The translations under genes were made by a program, and so were the position numbers. The notes under the pieces are model-generated. The model ran no database searches. It was not told where the DNA came from and worked only from the letters and a program-made list of their open reading frames with translations. Shown one piece after another: positions 1 through 5,464 of a stretch of DNA of 5,464 nt (position 1 is its first letter; every line of letters begins with the position of its first letter). This DNA is from Tissierellia bacterium (GTDB taxonomy: Bacteria; Bacillota; Clostridia; Tissierellales; Sedimentibacteraceae). The stretch spans positions 2,774 to 8,237 of the forward strand of contig JAQVRY010000063.1 of the NCBI GenBank assembly GCA_028700795.1, read 5' to 3'.

Positions 1-156
1 CAACATATAATAAAAGATGCGCAAAATTCACGCATCCTTATAAACATTATACGAATTAAGAACAACAATGTCATGTTTTCCTTAAACTACAGCGGAGTAG
101 ACTTAAATAAAATAAATGAATTCACCATCCTTTTAGGAAAGGTTTTGTTCGAATAA
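1..156 (+). CDS. C-terminal end of an unidentified protein (5' end outside window)
   Basis: Frame +1 is open from the first base for 51 codons and stops at TAA 154-156; the start lies left of the window. The readable tail includes the stretches SRILINIIRIKNNN, MFSLNYSGVDLNKINEF and TILLGKVLFE, which look like alternating strand and helix in a folded domain and not like a random shadow. Third codon positions are about 40% G or C, similar to a stretch I sampled from the ATPase gene, and the other two plus frames and the minus frames are closed here. It would converge on the Ca2+-ATPase gene, with a 24-base tail-to-tail overlap at 133-156. I do not recognise the family and assign no function. 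A 51-codon open frame can occur by chance in AT-rich DNA, so this is only moderately supported. Confidence 0.5.
   Translation, partial: QHIIKDAQNSRILINIIRIKNNNVMFSLNYSGVDLNKINEFTILLGKVLFE
12..39 (-). terminator. Possible intrinsic terminator of the Ca2+-ATPase gene
   Basis: On the minus strand AAGGATGCG (39-31) pairs with CGCATCTTT (21-13) over nine base pairs with one G-U pair, around a nine-base loop. The descending arm runs into TTTT followed by ATTAT. It lies 94 bases past the ATPase stop codon, a plausible place for that transcript to end. The T run is short and overlaps the stem, and the hairpin would sit inside the presumed coding end of the convergent plus-strand gene. It could instead be a chance dyad or a protein-binding site. 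Confidence 0.4.
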
Positions 157-2850
157 AATTCCAGAATTTTTAAACAAATCCTTGTACAACTCACCTACCA
201 ATAACGGTATGAATGAAAATGCCGTTACAATCTGCCAGTCACGGAGAGTGAGAGGCACTACATCAAATATTTCATTCAATACAGGTATATATAAAACCAC
301 AAATGTAAGCATGAAGGATACAAAGACTGCCTGAATCATTCTTATGTTGGTGAAAAATCCTATTTTGAACAAAGTATAATTCTGAGACCTTGAAGAAAAA
401 GCTCTTAATAGCTCAGACAAAATCAATGTTGTAAAAACTACTGACCGTGCATGAATTAAACCGCTTCCTGTTCCATACATTCTCATTGCCCAATAGTACG
501 AAAGAAGTGAAGCGAATGATATGGCAATTGCCTGAAACACAATCCCTCCAAGCATTTCTCCATCAAGTATTGCTTCCTTTGTACTTCTCGGAGGCTGTTT
601 CATAATGCCCGGCTCTGCATTTTCAACTCCCAATGCCATTGCAGGAAAGCTGTCTGTAACAAGGTTCAGCCATAAAAGCTGTATGGGAAGGAGTGGAACC
701 TCCCATCCTAACAAAATACTTATAAATACAAGCAGAATTTCACCTATATTGCAGCTTAATAAAAAGAATACAAATTTCTTAATATTAGAAAATATTATTC
801 TTCCTTCTTCCACGGCATTTACTATGGTTGCAAAATTATCATCCGTAAGTATTACTTCTGCAGTGTTTTTAGCCACGTCCGTACCTGTAATACCCATTGC
901 AACGCCGATGTCCGCCTTTTTAAGTGCAAGAGCGTCATTGACCCCATCCCCCGTCATGGATGTAATATGTCCGTTTTCCTTTAAGGCTGTGACTATTTTA
1001 ACTTTATGCTCCGGTGATACCCTTGCATAAACTTTAGTTCTTTTTACAACCTCCCTTAACTTTTCATCTGAATATTTATCGAGCTCCTCACCCATTATTG
1101 CCTGACCTTCATGCTCAACCATTCCTAATTCCTTTGCAATGGCATAGGCTGTTTCCTTGTAATCCCCTGTAATCATTACAGTTTCAATTCCAGCTTGTCT
1201 GCAATGAGCAATGGACTCTTTTACCTCAGGTCTGGGTGGGTCAATCATTCCTACTAAACCTACAAATATCATATCATTTTCGACCTGTTCAAATGTAGGA
1301 TGCTCAGGCAGTCTGTCCCATACCTTGTATGCTGCTGATAGAACTCTTAGGGCTGACCGTGCAAACTTAGTATTTACAGATACTACCTTCTGTTTTAATT
1401 CTTTATTAAAGTCAACAATTCTACCATTAAGTGCAATTTTATTACATTTATTTATAACTATGTCCGGAGCACCCTTTGTGAATGAAACAATTTTCCCTTC
1501 AATATAATTTGAGTGGAAGGTTGTCATCATCTTCCTTCCTGAATCAAAGGGAAGCTCAGCAATTCTTGGATAAATCATGTTAAGCTGTTCAGATGTTTGT
1601 CCTAACTTCCCTGCAAAAGCAACGATTGCTCCTTCAGTAGGGTCACCTATAATTTTATAAGAGCCTGTTGAATCATCAAGTTTTGCATCATTTGATAAAA
1701 TACCTACGGATATTAAATTCCTTAAATTAGGAAGCGAATTTATACCGATGCTCCTTCCGTTAAGCTTTACATCTCCTTTAGGCTCATATCCGATACCTTC
1801 AACATCCAAAATTCTGTCATCAACATATGCTTTTACCACAGTCATTTCATTTTGTGTCAATGTCCCGGTCTTGTCTGAACAAATGACCGATGTGGCACCC
1901 AATGTTTCAACAGCTAAAAGTTTCTTAACAATGGCATTCTTCCCTGCCATTCTGTTCATTCCAATAGCCAAAACAATTGTAACTATTGCAGGCAAACCCT
2001 CCGGTATTGCTGCTACTGCAAGACTTATGGAAGTTAAAAGCATGTTTAAGGCTTGTCTTCCTTGAAGCATGCCCACTACAAATACTATTATGCAAATAGC
2101 AATTGTCAACGTTCCAAGAACCTTCCCAAGCTGATTTAATTTTATTTGCAGGGGAGTTTCTTCTTCGCCATATGTTTGTATTTTTACAGCAATATTACCG
2201 ATTTCCGTATTATGTCCCGTACATGTTACTACACCCTTGCCTCTGCCGTAAGTTACGATTGTGCTTGAGAACGCCATATTATGCCTGTCCCCAATTCCAA
2301 CGGGGCCTACTATTTTTGCTTTTGCATCCTTCTCTACAGGAACCGATTCTCCTGTTAAAGAAGCTTCTTCAATCTTTAAATTTGAGCTTTCAAAAAGTCT
2401 TAAGTCAGCAGGAATTATGTCTCCTGCCTCTAACACTACCACATCTCCGGGAACAATTTCTGCCGCAGGAACTACAGTTAAATTGCCTTCCCTTACAACC
2501 TTTGCATTGGGGGCGCTCAGCCTTTGCAAAGCTTCTACCGACTTTTCCGCCTTTCCTTCCTGGTAAATTCCAAGCGCAGCATTTATAACTACTATTGCTA
2601 AAATTATTATTGCATCTTCTCTTTCACCTACAAATGCAGATACACCTGCTGCTATAAGCAAAATAATGATTAAGAAATCTGCAAACTGAGCTGCAAATTT
2701 ATTGAAAAAACTCTTTTTAGCCTGTTCTTCCAATTCATTTTTGCCATACTCCTCAATTCTTCTTTTAGCTTCTTTTTCACTTAATCCTGCACTTAAACCT
2801 GTGTTTAGTTCTTTTAAAACTTCATTTTTGCCTTTGTTATACCATTCCAA
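133..2850 (-). CDS. P-type Ca2+-transporting ATPase (type II, PacL/YloB/SERCA-like)
   Basis: A 905-residue P2-type ATPase that should use ATP to pump Ca2+ out of the cytoplasm. The N-terminal cation-ATPase domain begins EWYNKGKNEVLKELNTGLS. M1-M2 lie near 57-98, the actuator domain carries TGES at 166-169, and M3-M4 lie near 245-298 with PEGLP at 283-287. The phosphorylated aspartate is D326 in DKTGT; KGAPD (459-463) marks the nucleotide domain; DPPR (537-540), TGD (561-563) and TGDGVND (633-639) complete the P domain. M5-M10 occupy about 690-890. Ca2+ ligands equivalent to SERCA E309, N768, E771, N796, T799, D800 and E908 are present as E284, N701, E704, N729, T732, D733 and E813. The start is TTG 2850-2848, eight bases after GGGGAGG; the frame continues upstream to a TTG at 2901, which has no ribosome site. 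The gene stands alone behind the terminator of the upstream unit. Ca2+ is inferred from the ligands; Mn2+ is a possible alternative or extra substrate. Confidence 0.96.
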   Translation of the reverse strand: MEWYNKGKNEVLKELNTGLSAGLSEKEAKRRIEEYGKNELEEQAKKSFFNKFAAQFADFLIIILLIAAGVSAFVGEREDAIIILAIVVINAALGIYQEGKAEKSVEALQRLSAPNAKVVREGNLTVVPAAEIVPGDVVVLEAGDIIPADLRLFESSNLKIEEASLTGESVPVEKDAKAKIVGPVGIGDRHNMAFSSTIVTYGRGKGVVTCTGHNTEIGNIAVKIQTYGEEETPLQIKLNQLGKVLGTLTIAICIIVFVVGMLQGRQALNMLLTSISLAVAAIPEGLPAIVTIVLAIGMNRMAGKNAIVKKLLAVETLGATSVICSDKTGTLTQNEMTVVKAYVDDRILDVEGIGYEPKGDVKLNGRSIGINSLPNLRNLISVGILSNDAKLDDSTGSYKIIGDPTEGAIVAFAGKLGQTSEQLNMIYPRIAELPFDSGRKMMTTFHSNYIEGKIVSFTKGAPDIVINKCNKIALNGRIVDFNKELKQKVVSVNTKFARSALRVLSAAYKVWDRLPEHPTFEQVENDMIFVGLVGMIDPPRPEVKESIAHCRQAGIETVMITGDYKETAYAIAKELGMVEHEGQAIMGEELDKYSDEKLREVVKRTKVYARVSPEHKVKIVTALKENGHITSMTGDGVNDALALKKADIGVAMGITGTDVAKNTAEVILTDDNFATIVNAVEEGRIIFSNIKKFVFFLLSCNIGEILLVFISILLGWEVPLLPIQLLWLNLVTDSFPAMALGVENAEPGIMKQPPRSTKEAILDGEMLGGIVFQAIAISFASLLSYYWAMRMYGTGSGLIHARSVVFTTLILSELLRAFSSRSQNYTLFKIGFFTNIRMIQAVFVSFMLTFVVLYIPVLNEIFDVVPLTLRDWQIVTAFSFIPLLVGELYKDLFKNSGILFEQNLS

Positions 2851-2858
2851 ATTATTTT

Positions 2859-2865
2859 CCTCCCC
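2859..2865 (-). promoter_or_regulatory. Ribosome binding site that sets the ATPase start
   Basis: GGGGAGG on the minus strand lies eight bases before TTG 2850, immediately followed by codons for EWYNKG, where PacL-like pumps normally begin. It lies inside the 17-codon upstream extension that begins at TTG 2901, which argues that those codons are leader and not protein. Confidence 0.85.
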
Positions 2866-2952
2866 TAATAAGTTGTCTATATTGGTATAATATATTGGCA
2901 AATTTTTTATTTATTACATAAATTTATCCAACCCTTACCTAATCAAATTAAT
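2866..2952 (-). promoter_or_regulatory. AT-rich leader expected to hold the ATPase promoter
   Basis: Because a terminator ends the upstream unit at 2953, the ATPase should have its own promoter in this roughly 90-base gap. The stretch is very AT-rich and has elements such as TTGATT (2946-2941), TTGCCA (2901-2896) and TATTAT (2892-2887), but no pair of -35 and -10 boxes at 16-18 base spacing is convincing. No riboswitch or clear operator dyad was seen. Assignment rests on position only. Confidence 0.3.
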
Positions 2953-2985
2953 AAAAAATACCCTCCAAAATTAAAGGAGAGTATT
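2953..2985 (-). terminator. Intrinsic terminator overlapping the dehydrogenase stop codon
   Basis: Reading the minus strand, AATACTCTCC (2985-2976) pairs with GGAGGGTATT (2966-2957) over ten base pairs with a single T-G wobble. The nine-base loop TTTAATTTT contains the TAA stop of the dehydrogenase (2973-2971). The stem runs into a T-rich tail, TTTTTTATT. There is no T run on the plus strand after the stem, so it should act only on minus-strand transcripts. It separates the adaptor-dehydrogenase unit from the ATPase gene. Confidence 0.85.
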
Positions 2986-4392
2986 ACTATCCTTTTCCCC
3001 AAGTATTTGCCCCATTCGCACTCCCATCAAGGAGGACATCATCAACCCTCTTGTCCAGCCGCTTGCATCGCCCAAACAATATAAATTTTTGATATTTGTT
3101 TCAAATTCCGCACTTAATTCGACCTTGTTACTGTAAAACTTTACTTCAGGCGCATAAAGAAGAGTTTCCGTTCCGGCAAACCCCGGAACCACAACATTTA
3201 ATGCCTCAATAAAATTCAAAATATTAGTCATAGTTCTGTATGGCAGGGCTGAGGTTATATCTCCTGCAACTGCATCCGGCAATGTTGGTTTCACATTTGA
3301 CCTGGACAGTTCATGATCCCATGTTCTTTTACCGTCCAGAATATCACCGTATCTTTGAACAAGAATTTTTCCGTCCCCAAGCATGTTTAAAAGCTCTGCA
3401 ACCTTTGCACCATATTTAATCGGTTCATTAAAAGGATACCTAAAATTATGCGAGCTTAAAATAGCTAAATTTGTATTATTTGTTTTCCTGTCCTTATAGG
3501 AATGCCCGTTAACAACTGCAAGATTATTGTCGTAATTTTCCTGACTTACATAACCACCCGGATTCTGACAGAAGGTTCTAACCTTATCTCTAAAAGGGCG
3601 AGGATAACCGATTAATTTCGATTCATACAAAATATTATTTACCCTTTCCATTACTTCATTTCTTACTTCAACCCTAACCCCTATGTCAACAGTACCGGCT
3701 CTGTGGGCTATGTTATGCTTAACACAAATAGATTTAAGCCAGTCCGCTCCCTTTCTGCCCGCTGATATAACAACAGTATCAGCATAAATTTCTTCACTGA
3801 TATTTTTCTTTGACGAGTCAGTAACCACAACACCTTTAATCCTACCATCTTCAACTAAAATATCAGCAGCCTCTGTGTTAAATTTAATTTCAACACCTTT
3901 ATCAATTATATATTTCTCAATTTTTTTATAGATTTCTTGAGCCTTTTCTGTTCCTAAATGTCTTATAGGACAATCCACAAGCTTAAGTCCGGCTTCAATA
4001 GCTTTTCTTCTTATTTCCTTAATTTCTTCTTTTGCTTCAACACCTTCAACCCTGCTGTCAGCTCCAAATTCAAGATAAATTGAATCTGTGTATTCAATCA
4101 TCTGCTGTGTAAAATCATATCCTATTAATTCAGGCAAGTCTCCACCCACCTCCGGGCTTAAGGACAGTTTGCCGTCAGAAAATGCACCTGCTCCTGCAAA
4201 ACCCGTTGTAATGTTGCAATAAGGCTGACAGCTGATACATTTTTTAGTTATATCCTTCGGACAATTTCTCTTTTCAATTGCCTTTCCTTGTTCAATTATC
4301 ATTATTTTTTTATTAGGGTTTTCCCTGTTTAACTCCAAGGCTGTAAATATCCCTGACGGGCCTGCCCCTACAATAACCAAATCATATTTCAT
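2971..4392 (-). CDS. Uncharacterised FAD-dependent dehydrogenase (COG2509-like)
   Basis: A 473-residue flavoprotein of the glutathione-reductase-fold dehydrogenases; substrate and partner are unknown. The N-terminal Rossmann motif is GAGPSG (9-14) after the strand YDLVIV, with E34 as the acidic residue expected to hold the FAD ribose. Four cysteines (C44, C52, C55, C59) precede GAGAFSDGK (67-75), an arrangement I recall from COG2509 proteins. VVISAGRKG (207-215) is the usual ATG-like strand-turn, and GDASG (441-445) near the C-terminus is the second FAD contact. No signal peptide or membrane segment is visible, so it should be cytoplasmic. ATG 4392 is chosen because AAAGGAG lies six bases before it and the protein then begins directly at the Rossmann strand. 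A longer frame begins at GTG 4440 but adds 16 codons made mainly from the repeat at 4410-4440. It follows the adaptor gene by 53 bases and is probably co-transcribed with it. Confidence 0.9.
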   Translation of the reverse strand: MKYDLVIVGAGPSGIFTALELNRENPNKKIMIIEQGKAIEKRNCPKDITKKCISCQPYCNITTGFAGAGAFSDGKLSLSPEVGGDLPELIGYDFTQQMIEYTDSIYLEFGADSRVEGVEAKEEIKEIRRKAIEAGLKLVDCPIRHLGTEKAQEIYKKIEKYIIDKGVEIKFNTEAADILVEDGRIKGVVVTDSSKKNISEEIYADTVVISAGRKGADWLKSICVKHNIAHRAGTVDIGVRVEVRNEVMERVNNILYESKLIGYPRPFRDKVRTFCQNPGGYVSQENYDNNLAVVNGHSYKDRKTNNTNLAILSSHNFRYPFNEPIKYGAKVAELLNMLGDGKILVQRYGDILDGKRTWDHELSRSNVKPTLPDAVAGDITSALPYRTMTNILNFIEALNVVVPGFAGTETLLYAPEVKFYSNKVELSAEFETNIKNLYCLGDASGWTRGLMMSSLMGVRMGQILGEKDSNTLL

Positions 4393-4398
4393 AGTTTT

Positions 4399-4405
4399 CT
4401 CCTTT
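4399..4405 (-). promoter_or_regulatory. Ribosome binding site that sets the dehydrogenase start
   Basis: AAAGGAG on the minus strand, six bases before ATG 4392. It supports the short start of the dehydrogenase over GTG 4440, which has no comparable site. The repeat hairpin ends only a few bases upstream, so folding there could affect access to this site. Confidence 0.85.
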
Positions 4406-4409
4406 GTTT

Positions 4410-4440
4410 TGTCATCCTCAGCGATAGCGAAGGATCTCAC
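4410..4440. repeat. Short imperfect palindromic interspersed-type repeat
   Basis: The plus strand reads TGTCATCCTCAGCG then ATAGCGAAGGATCTCAC. This closely matches a short element I recall from intergenic regions of many unrelated bacterial genomes (TGTCATCCTGAGCG ... AGCGAAGGATCT). ATCCT and AGGAT form the outer arms, with an inner GC-GATA-GC hairpin and two mismatched pairs between. It fills most of the gap between the adaptor stop and the dehydrogenase ribosome site. Only one copy is in the window, so its repetitive nature rests on recall and not on an observation here. Confidence 0.6.
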
Positions 4441-4445
4441 TTTTA

Positions 4446-5464
4446 CTAATCTACCAATACCACATCATTCTCATTAAGCCCCGACAATACTTCCGCATTT
4501 TTGTCATCCTCAAGGCCGGTTGTTATTTCAGTTTCTACTTCATTATTCCCGCTTATAACAGTCACATATTTCTTATGCTCCTTTTCATAAACAGTATCCT
4601 TATCAACTAATAATACATTGTTTTTCTCCTGCAATACAATTTCTACATCAACCTCCGAGCCTAACTTATAGTCTGTGTCATCCAAATCTGCCTCAATTCT
4701 CACACGTTTTTGTTCAACGCCAAGGTCTGAAATTTTTGCTTGAGCTTTTGGGTAAACTCTGCTTATTACTAATTCATTTATAACTTCATCATCATCCATA
4801 ACATTAAAATTCATTCCTTTTGTAACTTCCATGGCATCTTCAGCCAACACCTCTACATAAATGCCAAGGTTTGAGTCATCTTGAATTTCAACTGTCGGAA
4901 CCCCTGCCTGTGTCATACTTCCTTGATGTACATTTAATTCGGTAATAACACCATCAAATTCAGCTTTTACGGAAGCTTGCTCTATGTTTTTTTGAAGAAT
5001 TTTTATTTGTATCATTACTTCATCAATTTGAGCTTCATATTGTTTCTTTACATTGGAGGAAACCCCTTTAACCAACAAACCATAATTGTTGTTTGCTTCC
5101 TGGAGCTGGTTTTCCAAAACTAAAACATTATTTTTTGCTTCATCATATTCCACTTGGCTGACAGCATTATTTTCGTACAATGTTTCTATTTTCTTAAGAC
5201 TATTTCGTGCAAAACTCAAATTAGTTTCAATGGTGCTAATATTAAGCTTCAAATTTGAAATTTCTTGAAAATCAGCACCTTTGATAGATTCATTATATGT
5301 TGCAGTAATTACTTCAATTTGCTTATTTGCTCTTTCAATTTCCAAATCATAATTGTTTTCATAAATTAAAATTATGTCACCCTTTTTTACCCTATCTCCC
5401 ACAGAAACATTAAGAGTATCAACTCTTTGGCTCATATCCGAATAAAAGGTATTAACTCTTTTTG
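4446..5464 (-). CDS. HlyD/RND-type membrane-fusion (efflux adaptor) protein, 5' end missing
   Basis: Periplasmic-adaptor-like subunit expected to link an ABC or other exporter to the outside of the membrane. The frame is open through the right window edge, so the N-terminal membrane anchor is not visible; ATG 5435 lacks a ribosome site and is internal. Counting that Met as 1: first lipoyl half-motif to about 27 (SVGDRVKKGD at 11-20); a long alpha-helical coiled-coil hairpin at about 28-155, with its tip around LYENNAVSQVEYDEAK (86-101); second lipoyl half at about 155-187 (AEFDGVITELNVHQG); beta-barrel domain at about 188-270; and a membrane-proximal domain ending LSGLNENDVVLVD before TAG. 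This order is typical of MacA/YknX-like adaptors. No transporter gene follows it here, so its partner is probably encoded upstream, outside the window. The transported substrate cannot be inferred. Confidence 0.88.
   Translation of the reverse strand, partial: KRVNTFYSDMSQRVDTLNVSVGDRVKKGDIILIYENNYDLEIERANKQIEVITATYNESIKGADFQEISNLKLNISTIETNLSFARNSLKKIETLYENNAVSQVEYDEAKNNVLVLENQLQEANNNYGLLVKGVSSNVKKQYEAQIDEVMIQIKILQKNIEQASVKAEFDGVITELNVHQGSMTQAGVPTVEIQDDSNLGIYVEVLAEDAMEVTKGMNFNVMDDDEVINELVISRVYPKAQAKISDLGVEQKRVRIEADLDDTDYKLGSEVDVEIVLQEKNNVLLVDKDTVYEKEHKKYVTVISGNNEVETEITTGLEDDKNAEVLSGLNENDVVLVD

Noticed and set aside
33..35. ATG on the minus strand opening a frame that runs off the left edge (MREFCASFIIC...)
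   Set aside because: Only eleven codons are visible, there is no ribosome site, and it sits within the hairpin; a near-leaderless gene is possible but unsupported.
154..175. AT-rich dyad AAAATTC-CA-GAATTTT after the plus-strand stop as a terminator
   Set aside because: The loop would be only two bases, the stem is nearly all A-T, and it lies within the ATPase coding sequence, so it is most likely chance.
605..1030. Plus-strand open frame of 141 codons
   Set aside because: It lies wholly antisense to the conserved P and M5-M6 part of the Ca2+-ATPase, has a serine-rich composition typical of a shadow frame, and has no recognisable domain.
2103..2588. Plus-strand open frame of 161 codons
   Set aside because: It is antisense to the actuator-domain region of the ATPase, its leucine/proline/glutamine-rich sequence has no domain character, and the minus-strand gene there has clear catalytic motifs.
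4393..4440. Sixteen-residue N-terminal extension of the dehydrogenase from GTG 4440
   Set aside because: The extension is encoded mostly by the repeat, lacks its own ribosome site, and AAAGGAG sits six bases before ATG 4392, where the Rossmann strand begins.
5433..5435. ATG 5435 as the start of the adaptor gene
   Set aside because: No ribosome site precedes it, the frame stays open to the window edge (residues KRVNTFYSD), and starting here would cut into the first lipoyl half-motif and remove the membrane anchor.

Overview
The window looks like ordinary chromosomal DNA from an AT-rich, probably Firmicutes/Clostridia-type bacterium. This is inferred from the AT-rich intergenic DNA, the strong GGAG/GGGGAGG Shine-Dalgarno sites, a well-supported TTG start, intrinsic terminators ending in T runs, and the protein families present. 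No species can be named from the sequence alone.

All three large genes are on the minus strand, so the order of transcription runs right to left. At the right edge is the 3' part of a gene for an HlyD/RND-type membrane-fusion (efflux adaptor) protein, cut by the window border. It is followed, after a 53-bp gap carrying a short imperfect palindromic interspersed-type repeat, by a gene for an uncharacterised FAD-dependent dehydrogenase (COG2509-like) with a four-cysteine cluster. A well-formed intrinsic terminator, whose loop contains the dehydrogenase stop codon, closes that transcription unit. After a roughly 100-bp AT-rich gap comes a separate gene for a P-type Ca2+-transporting ATPase (PacL/YloB/SERCA-like, ten membrane segments). 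It most likely starts at a TTG behind a GGGGAGG site, not at the upstream TTG that gives the longest frame.

At the left edge, frame +1 is open from the first base to a stop at 154-156. It reads like the C-terminus of a plus-strand protein that converges on the ATPase gene and overlaps its last 24 bases. The ATPase transcript may end at a hairpin with a T run inside that neighbour.

Functionally, the ATPase should export Ca2+ from the cytoplasm. The adaptor should work with a membrane transporter encoded outside the window. The dehydrogenase has no assigned substrate, and nothing in the sequence ties it to either transporter beyond probable co-transcription with the adaptor. I found no convincing sign of a new defence, mobile or RNA-based system. 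The points most worth a second look are the repeat between adaptor and dehydrogenase, the cysteine cluster, the complete two-site Ca2+ ligand set and the hidden convergent reading frame.
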